Shown here: piece after piece, positions 1-9,428 of the stretch | Layout: each line of letters opens with the position of its first letter | Numbering within the stretch: position 1 is the first letter of the stretch | Assembly: GCA_903820285.1 (NCBI GenBank) | Contig: CAIJGS010000357.1 | Location: 1-38,549, forward strand | DNA from: an uncultured Verrucomicrobia subdivision 3 bacterium | Lineage (GTDB): Bacteria; Verrucomicrobiota; Verrucomicrobiia; Limisphaerales; UBA11358 | Length of the DNA stretch: 38,549 nucleotides | Reading direction: 5' to 3' | Position numbers and translations under genes: made by a program | The notes under the pieces: model-generated | Told to the model about the DNA's origin: nothing | The model's database searches: none | What the model saw: the letters and a program-made list of their open reading frames with translations, nothing else

Positions 1-606
1 GCCAAAGGAATAGATGTCCGCCCGCGCGTCCAGCGGTTCGCGTTTGAGCTGTTCCGGGGCCATGTAGCCCGGGGTGCCGGCGTTTTTGGCCATGCGCACG
101 GGCTTTTCGGGGACGGGCAGGGCGAGGTCAAAGTCAATCAGCCGCACCGCGCAATTCCGGGAGATGAGCACGTTCTCCGGTTTGAAATCCAGGTGCATGT
201 ACCCGCTTTCATGGACGTGGCTCAGGCCCGTGGCCATATCAATGAGGATTTGGGCCACATTTTCCACCAGCAACGGGTCCTGTCGGGCATACAGCTCCTT
301 GAGGTTGTCCGCTTCCACATAGTCCATGGTCAAATAGCAGGTGCCCTCCGCTTTGCCGTGCTCCACGTAGCCGACGATATGGTCGCTCTCATTCAACTGC
401 GCCAGCACCTCGCAACCGCGCCAGAACTGGCGGCGGGCGGAGAAGCTGAATCGCAGCTCCCGCTTAAGCCGGCGCAAGGCGTAGGGCTTGCCGCGACCAT
501 CGGTTACGAGCCAGATCTCGGCCATCCCGCCGGAATTGATCAATTCCCGCAGGTAAAACCGTCCAAATTTTTGCTCTGCTGGATCACCAGCCAACGCGTG
601 CGCCAT
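1..606 (-). CDS. Ser/Thr protein kinase-like protein, partial (C-terminus runs off the window edge)
   Basis: Read on the minus strand from ATG at 606 (not in the supplied ORF track). Translation includes GRFYLRELINSGGMAEIWLVTD, YALRRLKREL, GYMHLDFKPENVLIS, LIDFDLAL and AGTPGYMAPEQLKREPLDARADIYSFG. Kinase architecture is clear although the catalytic motifs are altered. Confidence 0.85.
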   Translation of the reverse strand, partial: MAHALAGDPAEQKFGRFYLRELINSGGMAEIWLVTDGRGKPYALRRLKRELRFSFSARRQFWRGCEVLAQLNESDHIVGYVEHGKAEGTCYLTMDYVEADNLKELYARQDPLLVENVAQILIDMATGLSHVHESGYMHLDFKPENVLISRNCAVRLIDFDLALPVPEKPVRMAKNAGTPGYMAPEQLKREPLDARADIYSFG

Positions 607-669
607 ACTTCTGTTTAATTAACACAGCCAGGCCCCGGGCGCGAATAAAAATCTGCCGGCGGGAAAAAG

Positions 670-1629
670 TTGCCAGTTGCCAAGCGGCAAAAACGTCTTA
701 TTGTGAAGCCTGTGCGACCGTTTCTGGCACTGCTCATCTATACTGTGGTTGTCTTTGTCGGCGGTGCCCTTATGGCGCCCGGCCTGTGGCATTTGGCCCA
801 ATGGGGGGCCCACCTGTTTCCCGGACATTTCTTTGAAGGTCTCGCCCATTGCCCGTTTCACCGTTTCATGGATCGCGCCTTCCTGATTCTCGCCCTGACC
901 GGGCTTTGGCCGCTCCTGCGCATCTTGGGTGTGCGGTCGTGGAAGGATTTGGGCCTGGTTTCCCCCGCCGGTCAATGGGGCAAACTGCTGGGCGGCCTCG
1001 GTGCGGGTTTTATTACTCTGGGGCTGGTGGCCTTGCTGGCCGTCGCCGTCGGCGGTCGGCCCTTGGTCCATGCCATTGGCTTCGCCCGGATGGCCGGCAT
1101 TTTTTTCAGCGCCCTCGGCACGGCGGCATTGGTGGCGGTGCTGGAAGAAGTCCTGTTTCGTGGCGGCATTTTTAACGGTCTGCGCCGGGTGATGTGGTGG
1201 CCCGTGGCCCTGACCATCGCCAGCCTGATTTATGCGCTGGTCCATTTTCTCCAGCACGGCGAAGTGACCGGCCCCGTCCATTGGTATTCCGGTCTCGCTC
1301 TGCTGCCCGCCATGATGGCCGGTTTTGCCGATGTTTCCGCCCTGGTGCCGGGCTTTTTCACGCTCGCCCTGGCCGGCCTGCTCCTGGGCCTCGCCTATCA
1401 AAAGACCGGCACCCTGTATTTTTCCATTGGCATGCATGGCGGCTGGATTTTCTGGCTGAAATTTTACCGGGCATTCACCACTGATGTGCCTGCCGCCACC
1501 ACCTGGCTGTGGGGAACCGGCAAGCTCATTGACGGCTGGGCCGCGTTCTTTGTCCTGTTGCTCGCCCTGGCGGTTGTCTGCCGCTTTCGGCTGCCCGCCA
1601 AAAATGCCACTTTGGCCATGTCTTCATGA
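670..1629 (+). CDS. CPBP family intramembrane (CAAX-type) metalloprotease
   Basis: Multi-TM ORF with EEVLFRGGIFNGLRR (EExxxR motif) and a downstream ALVHF-type helix. Start codon uncertain. Confidence 0.8.
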   Translation: MPVAKRQKRLIVKPVRPFLALLIYTVVVFVGGALMAPGLWHLAQWGAHLFPGHFFEGLAHCPFHRFMDRAFLILALTGLWPLLRILGVRSWKDLGLVSPAGQWGKLLGGLGAGFITLGLVALLAVAVGGRPLVHAIGFARMAGIFFSALGTAALVAVLEEVLFRGGIFNGLRRVMWWPVALTIASLIYALVHFLQHGEVTGPVHWYSGLALLPAMMAGFADVSALVPGFFTLALAGLLLGLAYQKTGTLYFSIGMHGGWIFWLKFYRAFTTDVPAATTWLWGTGKLIDGWAAFFVLLLALAVVCRFRLPAKNATLAMSS

Positions 1630-2375
1630 CCCTGACGACGGCCCAGACGGGGTTGAAGGCGGGATGCAACACTCTCCTCGGATTCTTTTATCCGGAAATC
1701 TGCCAGCTTTGCCGGCATGAACCTGCCGCCGCCGCCGCCGGCTATGTCTGCGAATCCTGCCGGTCCCTCGTCCGCCCGGTCCGCCCCCCGTATTGCCGGA
1801 AATGTGGCCTGCCGTATGAGGGCGACCTGACCACCGAGTTTGAGTGCACCAACTGCCGCGACCTCGCCTTGCATTTCACCTCCGCCCGTTCCGCCGTCGT
1901 GGCCCGCACGGTGGTTTTGGAGGTCATCCACCGCTTCAAATACCAGCGCCATTTGTGGTTTGAACCCTTTCTGGCCGGCCTGCTCGTGGCCGAAGCCAGT
2001 CCGGCTCTGCGTGGCGGCGGCTGGGATTTCATCGCGCCCGTGCCGTTGCACCCCCTCAAAGAGCGGGAGCGCGAATTTAACCAGGCCGGTCTGCTGGCCC
2101 GGCATTTGAGCGCAGCCACCGGAATTCCCTTGAACGAACGGGCGCTTTGCCGTGTCTCAGCTACTGCCACCCAAACCCACTTGACCCGGGCAAAACGGGC
2201 CGTGAACATGAAAAATGCCTTTGCCGTTCGCAAAGGGGAACTGGTGGCCGGCCAACGGTTTGTGCTTGTGGACGATGTTTTTACCACGGGGGCAACGACT
2301 AATGCCTGCGCGCAGGCCCTGAAGGCGGCCGGGGCGGGGGAAGTTTGTGTCTGGACAGTTGCCCGCGGACTTTGA
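1626..2375 (+). CDS. ComF family protein (double zinc ribbon plus phosphoribosyltransferase)
   Basis: CQLC...CESC / CRKCGLPY...CTNC cysteine pairs, FKYQRH, and the PRPP-binding motif RFVLVDDVFTTGAT. ATGA overlap with the upstream gene. Confidence 0.88.
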   Translation: MTLTTAQTGLKAGCNTLLGFFYPEICQLCRHEPAAAAAGYVCESCRSLVRPVRPPYCRKCGLPYEGDLTTEFECTNCRDLALHFTSARSAVVARTVVLEVIHRFKYQRHLWFEPFLAGLLVAEASPALRGGGWDFIAPVPLHPLKEREREFNQAGLLARHLSAATGIPLNERALCRVSATATQTHLTRAKRAVNMKNAFAVRKGELVAGQRFVLVDDVFTTGATTNACAQALKAAGAGEVCVWTVARGL

Positions 2376-2391
2376 ATAATAATAAACGAAC

Positions 2392-3324
2392 ATGGCTACG
2401 ACATTTTTAGCGAAGACGGCGTTGGGCGTGGCGCAGGTGGAACCGGCGTTAACGCCGCCCACGGTAAAACCCACCCTGCCCAAGAAACCCAAGCTGGGCT
2501 CCGGCCGTTCCCGCGACCGCAAACGCGAAATCCCCGAGGGCCTCTGGATCAAATGTCCCTCCTGCTCCGCCATGGTGTTCGACAGCGAACTCGACGCCAA
2601 CCTCAAGGTCTGCACCAAGTGCAGCCACCATTTCCCGATCGGCGCCCGCGAGCGCATTCATTCCCTCGTGGAAACCTGCACGTTTGAGGAAATGGATGCG
2701 GAACTGTCCAGCGTGGACGTCCTCAAATTTTCCGGTTACAAGGGCAAGCTGGATCGCGACCGCAAGGGCACGATGCTCAAAGACGCCGTCGTTACCGGTG
2801 TCGGCAAAATTGGCACCCATCAGGTGGCCCTTGGCGTTATGGATTTCAGCTTCATGGGCGGTTCCATGGGCTATGTGGTTGGCGAAAAGCTCACCCGCCT
2901 CATCGAACGCGCCACCGAAGGCAACTGGCCGGTCGTCATCATTTCCACCAGCGGCGGCGCCCGCATGCAGGAAGGTTCCATCAGCCTCATGCAGATGGCC
3001 AAAACCTCCGCCGCGCTCGCCTACCACGCCCAGCGCCGGCTCCCCTACATCAGCGTGCTGACGAATAACGATTACGGCGGCGTCATGGCCAGCTTTGCCG
3101 CCCTAGGCGATTTGATTCTCGGCGAACCCGGCGCGATGATCGGTTTTGCCGGTCCCCGCGTGATCAAAGACACCACCCACGCCGAACTGCCCCCCGGCTT
3201 CCAGACCGCCGAATTTCTGGTGGACCACGGCTTGATCGATGCCATTGTACCGCGCAAAGAAATGCGCGATCAATTGATCAAGTATCTGGACTATCTGACC
3301 ACCGGCAAAAAGAACGAGAATTAA
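2392..3324 (+). CDS. accD: Acetyl-CoA carboxylase carboxyltransferase subunit beta
   Basis: WIKCPSCSAMVFDSEL...VCTKCSHHF zinc ribbon, PVVIISTSGGARMQEG, LTNNDYGGVMASFAALGD, GFAGPRVI. Confidence 0.95.
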   Translation: MATTFLAKTALGVAQVEPALTPPTVKPTLPKKPKLGSGRSRDRKREIPEGLWIKCPSCSAMVFDSELDANLKVCTKCSHHFPIGARERIHSLVETCTFEEMDAELSSVDVLKFSGYKGKLDRDRKGTMLKDAVVTGVGKIGTHQVALGVMDFSFMGGSMGYVVGEKLTRLIERATEGNWPVVIISTSGGARMQEGSISLMQMAKTSAALAYHAQRRLPYISVLTNNDYGGVMASFAALGDLILGEPGAMIGFAGPRVIKDTTHAELPPGFQTAEFLVDHGLIDAIVPRKEMRDQLIKYLDYLTTGKKNEN

Positions 3325-3334
3325 ACCTGGCGGG

Positions 3335-4207
3335 ATGTCTTTCTTTTCCGTCAAAGGCCGGGCGGGTGTGTCTCTGGCGGCCCTGTGTGTTCTGCTCACC
3401 GGGTTGTCGCGCCTGTTCGCTGCGGACGCTGCCACGGGCCCAACTCTCCGCCTTGATTATGGCGTGGGCGACCAGGGCTTCAACCCCGTCAGCGAATTCA
3501 TGTACTTTGTTCCGCTCATTTCGCCGGAACATGTCATGCTCGCCACCAATCTCGGCAACACCCAATGCGCCCGTGTGGTTTCCTTCACCAACCGTATCAC
3601 CGGAAAATCCTTCTCCGCCACCTGCGAATTTGAATTCACCGGCGACGGCGTGCAGCGGGACACCTTCGAGCATGTGGTGGGCATCCAACGCCATGAAAAG
3701 CAGCTCAAGACCACCCATTTGCTGGCCCACCAGCTCAGCGCCATCACCGTGGATGGCGACGGTTCAGGCATTGTGGAAATTCAGGGCACCCTGGTCAAAG
3801 GCCGGTACGTGGTGAACGAAGTGCGGATGCGCTTCAATGCCCGCGGCCGGGCCAGTCCCGTCAGCATCACCTTGGAGGACATCCGGTTTCGCGACGGCAC
3901 GTATAGCTACGAAAATGAAACCGTGGCGCGGGTGAATGCCCTCCTGTTCCGGCGCAGCGCGGATCATCCCAAAATGGAAGTCACCCTGGCCTCGGTCAGG
4001 CGCAAGGATGCCCCCAATAATGCCTGGCAGAGCTTTCTGGGCGGTTTGAAGGGGGCGGCCGCCAACATGATGCTCCCGCCGCTGAACGTCGAACCTGAAG
4101 GCGAACAGGCCATGCTGGACTTCGGCCTGGCCTTGGTGACCAAGCAGCCGACGTTTACGTTTCCTTTTGCGCCCCGGCTGAAGACGGGAGCCAGTCTGGC
4201 ACCTTGA
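3335..4207 (+). CDS. Hypothetical secreted protein
   Basis: N-terminal signal-like hydrophobic segment (VSLAALCVLLTGLSRLFAADA). Good coding ORF 11 bp after accD. No family recognised. Confidence 0.65.
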   Translation: MSFFSVKGRAGVSLAALCVLLTGLSRLFAADAATGPTLRLDYGVGDQGFNPVSEFMYFVPLISPEHVMLATNLGNTQCARVVSFTNRITGKSFSATCEFEFTGDGVQRDTFEHVVGIQRHEKQLKTTHLLAHQLSAITVDGDGSGIVEIQGTLVKGRYVVNEVRMRFNARGRASPVSITLEDIRFRDGTYSYENETVARVNALLFRRSADHPKMEVTLASVRRKDAPNNAWQSFLGGLKGAAANMMLPPLNVEPEGEQAMLDFGLALVTKQPTFTFPFAPRLKTGASLAP

Positions 4208-4251
4208 GATTGCACAAATAAACGGATGCCATACATCGTGCCGCAGCCATC

Positions 4252-4875
4252 ATGCCACTTCCAGAGGATATCATCACCAAGGTTCGTCGGGACTTTTCCG
4301 AGGATGACAGTTTGCACGTACTTCAGTTGCTGGCGGGACTGCAACAGGAGGACTCCGACCTGTTCAGCGACCGAATTTTACGGTGCATCGTCGTTACCGG
4401 TCGAGGCGTGGTTGAGAATATAATTTATGCTGTGAAGCTGGCGCGAGTTGACTGGCGCGATTTGATTATGTACACGGAATATGAAAGGGGAAACTGTGTC
4501 AGACTGTTATCGCTACCCTTTGGCATCCATCCGGAGGCAGGTGTATTAAAGCAATGGCTGGCTGGCCAGACCATCTTGGTTCCCGCAGCAGCGGGTCAAG
4601 GCGAGAATTGGACCATCGAAGTTTCTGAGATCCGCGAATGGCCGCTGGTGCAGGTGCATCCATTGTCAAAAGCCAGCCCGGAGGTGGTGGATCCCAATTT
4701 GTATTTTGCCGTAATGCGATTCTTGTGCGTTCGTGGATATAAAGAAATATCCGATTCAAACGCTTTTGAAACCAAGGCTTTTATCCAATACTGCATCCAC
4801 CCGGATACGGGCGAATTCGAGTTTCAGAAATTTTGGTACCAGCCCCAAGACGTGAAAAAACGCGGCAAGTGGTGA
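4252..4875 (+). CDS. Hypothetical protein
   Basis: 207-aa ORF with plausible globular composition, ending just before a hairpin terminator. No family recognised. Confidence 0.6.
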   Translation: MPLPEDIITKVRRDFSEDDSLHVLQLLAGLQQEDSDLFSDRILRCIVVTGRGVVENIIYAVKLARVDWRDLIMYTEYERGNCVRLLSLPFGIHPEAGVLKQWLAGQTILVPAAAGQGENWTIEVSEIREWPLVQVHPLSKASPEVVDPNLYFAVMRFLCVRGYKEISDSNAFETKAFIQYCIHPDTGEFEFQKFWYQPQDVKKRGKW

Positions 4876-4900
4876 TAATGTCACGCCTGCCGCGTTCTTT
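4859..4900. terminator. Hairpin terminator, possibly bidirectional, between convergent genes
   Basis: aacgcggca (4859-4867) pairs with tgccgcgtt (4888-4896), with an A-run upstream and T-rich tract downstream, between convergent CDSs. Confidence 0.6.
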
Positions 4901-4923
4901 GATTTACGGGAACTTGCCGCCCA

Positions 4924-7716
4924 TCACTCCCCATCACGCGGCGGGAAGTCGAACGTAATCTTGCCCTTCCCATCCATCACCAGATACGCCGGGAACGGTT
5001 TGCCGGCCTTGGAAATGAACTTGTCCAGCAGGTCGCTCTTCTTCGTCGCGAGAATCTTCTGCGCCTGCGCCAGTTCAATGGGCTGTTCCAGGATGCTCTT
5101 GCCAATCTTGAATCGGCACGGCTTGGTATCCGACTGCGATTTCTCGCAGATGTAACCGCCCTCGGTATCAAAAATCTGACCGCCGCACTTCGGACATTTG
5201 CCGAGCGACACCATGCCCGTGAAATCAATCTTCGGCAGCGGTTCGGAGGATTTCACGCCGCGACCTTTCTTCTCACGGGGCGCGAATTCAAACGCCGTCT
5301 TGCCATCCTTCACAATCAGGAAGGCCTCAAACTTGCGGTTGGTCTTCTTCGAAATAAAACCCTTCAGCAAATCCGTCTTGCCCGTGCTGAGGAGTTTCTT
5401 GACCTGTTCCACCGAGATTTCCTGCTGCAAAATGATTTTGCCCGTGCGGAAATCGCAGCTCTTCTCGGCCCCCGCCTGTTTTTCGCAGACGTAGTTCATG
5501 CCGCCGTCAAACACCTGTGCGCCGCATTTTGGACATTTGCCCAGCGGTTCTTTGCCGGTGAAATCCATCGGGGCGGCCGCTTCGCCGTCCTTCTTGTCGT
5601 TGCCGAAATCGAATTCCACCTTGTTCTCGGCGTTCATTTTCAACACCGCCGCAAAGGGGAAACCTTGCTTGCTCATGAAGCCTTGCAACGGCCCGATCTG
5701 CCGTTCCGTGATCAGTTTTTCCACTTCCTCGGGCTCAAACATGCGGCTGCACAGGGTCTTCCAGAAGGCAAAATCGCAGCCTTCCTTCACGCACTGGTAC
5801 TGCTTGTATTTCTCATGGATCTCGCCGCCGCACTTGGGGCAGGGGACCTTGAGCGTGCCGAAGTCGCCGGGAATGGTGTCGTGCTCAAACTGCTTGGCGC
5901 GATCTACAATGCGCCGGGTCATGTCGGCAATGCCCGCCATGAATTGATCGCGGCTGATCTGCTTGCGCTGAATCTGCTTGAGCTGGAATTCCCAGTCGCC
6001 GGTCAGCTCGGGCTTCGTGAGCTCCGGAATGCCCAGACCGTTGAGCAGTTCCATCAGCGAAAACGCCTTCGCCGTGGCCTGCAATTCCCGGCCCGTCCGG
6101 TGAATGTAACCTTCGTAAATGAGACCTTCAATGATCGCCGCGCGCGTCGCGGGCGTACCGAGACCTTTCTCGTTCATCGCCTCGCGCAATTCGTCGTCGT
6201 CCACCAGTTTGCCCGCGCCTTCCATGGCCGAGAGCAGGGTGGCTTCCGAGTATCGGGCCGGCGGTTTGGTGACGTTCGCCTTGACCTCGATCTCCGTGGT
6301 CTGCACCGTTTCGCCGGCCTTCACCGGGGCCAGACTCGGCGTTTCGTCGGAATCCGATTCCTTGCCGTATACCGTCAGCCAGCCGGGGCTGACCAGCACC
6401 TTGCCCGCGCTCTTGAAGGCTTCGCCTTCCACGCGGGTGATGCGCACCGTTTCCAGAAATTCCGCCGCCGGATAGAAAATGGCCAGGAACCGCTTCGTCA
6501 CCATGTCGTACAGCTTCTGTTCCGGCTCGGACAAATGCTTCGGCGCCTGCGCGGTGGGAATGATCGCGAAATGGTCCGACACCTTGGCATTGTTGAAAAT
6601 GCGCTTGTTTGGGCGCACCCAGTCGTTCTTCAGGATCGTGCCGGCAAAGGGGGCGTAGCTGGTCTCGCCCAGCATCTGCAACGTGCCGCGTACCGTGCCA
6701 ATATAATCTTCCGGCAGGGCGCGTGAATCCGTTCTCGGATACGTCAGCACCTTGTGTTTTTCATACAGCGCCTGCGCCAGGCCCAGCGTGTTCTTGGCGC
6801 TGAACCCAAAGCGCGAGTTCGCATCGCGCTGCAAACTCGTCAAATCATAGAGCAGCGGCGACATCGACGTCGTGGGCTTGCTCTCTTCGTTGACAATGCC
6901 CGGTTTGCCGAGGCATTTGGCCTTCAGCGCTTCTGCCGTGGCCTGATCCCAAATGCGTTCCGCCTTGTGATGCTCATCCTCGGAGCGGACGAATTTTTCA
7001 TCAAACCAGCGACCCGCATAGCTGCCCGCCGCCGCGCCAAACGTGCCCAGTACTTCCCAATAATCCTTCGAAATGAACTTGCGAATCTTCGCCTCACGCT
7101 CCACCACAATCGCCAGGGTGGGGGTCTGCACCCGGCCCACGGTGGTCTTGAAAAAGCCGCCTAGCTTGGAGTTGAACGCCGTCATGGCGCGCGTGCCATT
7201 GATGCCCACGAGCCAGTCGGCTTCGCTGCGGCTGATCGCCGCGTCGGATAGCGGCATCATCTCCTCATCCTTGCGCAACGTGGCAAACCCCTCCCGGATC
7301 GCCGCCGGCGTCATGGATTGCAGCCACAGACGCTGGATCGGCTGCTTGGCCTTGGTATGCCGGACAATATTGCGGAAAATCAATTCGCCTTCGCGGCCGG
7401 CGTCGCATGCATTAATGATGCGGTCCACGTCCGGGCGCTTGATCAGCTTTTGCAGCGCGCGCAACCGGCTGGCCGTCTTTTCAATCGGCTCCAGGTCAAA
7501 GTGCGGCGGAATCACCGGCAGACACTTAAACGTCCACTTCCCGCGCACGGCTTCGACGCCGGGTGGGGGAATGATGGTCAATAAATGGCCGACCGCCGAC
7601 GAAATGACGTATTCGTCGTTCTCAAAATAGTCTTCCGACTTCTGGAACTTGCCGAGCGCCTTTGAGATGTCGCTGGCGACCGACGGTTTTTCCGCGATGA
7701 TTAATGCTTTACCCAT
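4924..7716 (-). CDS. topB: DNA topoisomerase III (type IA) with three C-terminal zinc-ribbon/topoisomerase C-terminal repeats
   Basis: MGKALIIAEKPSVASDISKALG Toprim start (start moved inward to 7716), CDAGREGELIFR, TYPRTDSRALP active-site Tyr motif, GLGTPATRA, then repeated CPKCGG-type modules. Confidence 0.92.
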   Translation of the reverse strand: MGKALIIAEKPSVASDISKALGKFQKSEDYFENDEYVISSAVGHLLTIIPPPGVEAVRGKWTFKCLPVIPPHFDLEPIEKTASRLRALQKLIKRPDVDRIINACDAGREGELIFRNIVRHTKAKQPIQRLWLQSMTPAAIREGFATLRKDEEMMPLSDAAISRSEADWLVGINGTRAMTAFNSKLGGFFKTTVGRVQTPTLAIVVEREAKIRKFISKDYWEVLGTFGAAAGSYAGRWFDEKFVRSEDEHHKAERIWDQATAEALKAKCLGKPGIVNEESKPTTSMSPLLYDLTSLQRDANSRFGFSAKNTLGLAQALYEKHKVLTYPRTDSRALPEDYIGTVRGTLQMLGETSYAPFAGTILKNDWVRPNKRIFNNAKVSDHFAIIPTAQAPKHLSEPEQKLYDMVTKRFLAIFYPAAEFLETVRITRVEGEAFKSAGKVLVSPGWLTVYGKESDSDETPSLAPVKAGETVQTTEIEVKANVTKPPARYSEATLLSAMEGAGKLVDDDELREAMNEKGLGTPATRAAIIEGLIYEGYIHRTGRELQATAKAFSLMELLNGLGIPELTKPELTGDWEFQLKQIQRKQISRDQFMAGIADMTRRIVDRAKQFEHDTIPGDFGTLKVPCPKCGGEIHEKYKQYQCVKEGCDFAFWKTLCSRMFEPEEVEKLITERQIGPLQGFMSKQGFPFAAVLKMNAENKVEFDFGNDKKDGEAAAPMDFTGKEPLGKCPKCGAQVFDGGMNYVCEKQAGAEKSCDFRTGKIILQQEISVEQVKKLLSTGKTDLLKGFISKKTNRKFEAFLIVKDGKTAFEFAPREKKGRGVKSSEPLPKIDFTGMVSLGKCPKCGGQIFDTEGGYICEKSQSDTKPCRFKIGKSILEQPIELAQAQKILATKKSDLLDKFISKAGKPFPAYLVMDGKGKITFDFPPRDGE

Positions 7717-8022
7717 GCAATGCGGCCAATCTTTAAGCCGCACGACGGGTGTCTTGCAACTCATTTTTTTCATTTTAATTTTTAAGCGACCTCGGAAATC
7801 ACCCGTTTTGGCCGGTCAAAAACCCGGTTTGAAAGCTCATAATCACCTTGTTTTAAAAGGGTAAAACGTTTTCGGGCCGCCGGCAATTTGCTGGTGATAA
7901 ATTTTTGCGGTAAATACTTTTTGTTTTTTCGGTCTCCGCCAGTCTTGGGCAAGGAGGGAGACAAAATCGACTAATCCTGTCCAAGACTGGCATTGCGTCC
8001 AACGGCGACGTTCTGATTCCAA

Positions 8023-8177
8023 GGGCTGAAAGCCCGCAAGGTTATAGCCCTGGGTGCAGCGCGAAGCGCAAGCCCTGGGACAACAGAAATAATGTATTTC
8101 CCGGCCTGTAGGACCGGCACGCCGGAATACAGGACGCTGTGCCCGCCCTGGGCTATAACCTTGCGGGCTTTCAGCCC
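8023..8177. repeat. Multi-hairpin palindromic interspersed element, copy 1 (inverted relative to copies 2 and 3)
   Basis: Left arm gggctgaaagcccgcaaggttatagccctggg (8023-8054) versus right arm ccctgggctataaccttgcgggctttcagccc (8146-8177): 31/32 complementary. Internal ccggcctgtaggaccgg hairpin. Confidence 0.9.
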
Positions 8178-8275
8178 CTGGCCGGGGCGCGGCTGGTCTG
8201 GATGCTGCCACGCTCCGAGTTAACCCATTGTCCAACCATTGGCATTTCCCTGAAATTCGCATAAACTATCCCCGC

Positions 8276-8956
8276 ATGGCATCGCCAGATAATATTGTCG
8301 TCATCCGCGACCTGACCAAACGCTATTCGCAGGGCGATATCGAGGTCACCGCGCTCAACCGCGTTTCGCTCAACATTGCGACCGGCGAGTTTCTGGCCCT
8401 CATGGGCCCCTCCGGCTCCGGCAAGTCCACCTTGCTCCATATCATCGCCGGCGTGGACCGCCCCACCAGCGGCGAATGCCACGTGCAGGGCGTGGATGTC
8501 GCCCGCCTCAACGAATCCCAACTCGCCGACTGGCGTAACCAGAACATCGGCTTCATCTTCCAGACCTTCAACCTGATCCCCGTGCTGACCGCCGCCGAAA
8601 ATGTGGAGTTGCCCCTGCTACTCACCCAATTGAACCGGTCCCAACGTCGCAAACAGGTGGCCGCCGCCCTGGACCTCGTCGGTCTGAGCGACCGCTCCCA
8701 CCATTTGCCCCGCCAACTCTCTGGCGGTCAGGAACAACGCGTCGCCATCGCCCGCGCTCTCGTGACCGATCCGGCGTTGATCGTGGCCGATGAACCCACC
8801 GGCAACCTCGACTCCCACAGCGCCCAGGACGTCCTCACCGCCCTGCAATCCCTCCGCCGGGACGCCGGCAAGACAATCATTATGGTCACCCACGATCCCA
8901 AAGCCGCCGCTTTTGGCACGCGCCAGATCCATCTGGAGAAAGGTGAACTCTCCTGA
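8276..8956 (+). CDS. ABC transporter ATP-binding protein, LolD/MacB-type exporter family
   Basis: Walker [10 protein letters not shown], signature [15 protein letters not shown], Walker [13 protein letters not shown], switch His TH. Start placed at ATG 8276. Confidence 0.93.
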   Translation: MASPDNIVVIRDLTKRYSQGDIEVTALNRVSLNIATGEFLALMGPSGSGKSTLLHIIAGVDRPTSGECHVQGVDVARLNESQLADWRNQNIGFIFQTFNLIPVLTAAENVELPLLLTQLNRSQRRKQVAAALDLVGLSDRSHHLPRQLSGGQEQRVAIARALVTDPALIVADEPTGNLDSHSAQDVLTALQSLRRDAGKTIIMVTHDPKAAAFGTRQIHLEKGELS

Positions 8957-8987
8957 TTTCCAATTTTCAAATGCCAATGGCCAATTT
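8956..8987 (+). repeat. Left inverted repeat bounding the four-helix-bundle ORF
   Basis: atttccaattttcaaatgccaatggccaattt. Core 8972-8987 is a perfect inverted match to 9399-9414, 28/32 over the full length. Overlaps the final base of the ATPase stop codon. Confidence 0.85.
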
Positions 8988-9050
8988 GACTTTAATGCGG
9001 TGATTTTTAACGAAACCACATCAATCCTTACCAAACCCAACGATTAGCCT

Positions 9051-9428
9051 ATGAATGCCGAGGACATGAAGAAGCGGACCAAACAGTTTGCCTTGCGAAT
9101 TTTGAAACTCGCGGATTCACTGCCGCGTACGCCATCCGGCCGGACTTTGTCCGGGCAGGTCGTCCGGTCGGGCACCTCGGTGGCGGCGAATTACGGGTCC
9201 GCCGGCAAGGCCCGGTCAAAGGCCGAATTCATTTCCAAGTTGGGCATAGCCGAAGAAGAGGCGGACGAGACCCAACTCTGGCTGGAGTTAATCGTTGAAT
9301 CGGGTCAGGTCCCGGCCAAAAAACTGGACTCACTGTATAAGGAAGCCTGCGAACTAACCGCCATCATCGCCGCTTCGAGAATATCCGCGAGCCACAATAA
9401 ATTGGCCATTGGCAATCGTAAATTGTAA
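9051..9428 (+). CDS. Four-helix-bundle protein (23S rRNA intervening-sequence protein / S23 family)
   Basis: FALRILKLADSLPRTPSGRTLSGQVVRSGTSVAANYGSAGKARSKAEFISKLGIAEEEADETQLWLELI is the characteristic family core. C-terminal NKLAIGNRKL is encoded inside the right inverted repeat. Confidence 0.88.
   Translation: MNAEDMKKRTKQFALRILKLADSLPRTPSGRTLSGQVVRSGTSVAANYGSAGKARSKAEFISKLGIAEEEADETQLWLELIVESGQVPAKKLDSLYKEACELTAIIAASRISASHNKLAIGNRKL

Noticed and set aside
8236-8247. ccattggcattt upstream of the ATPase matching part of the four-helix inverted repeat
   Set aside because: Only 12 bp match without the rest of the 32-bp repeat; could be chance.
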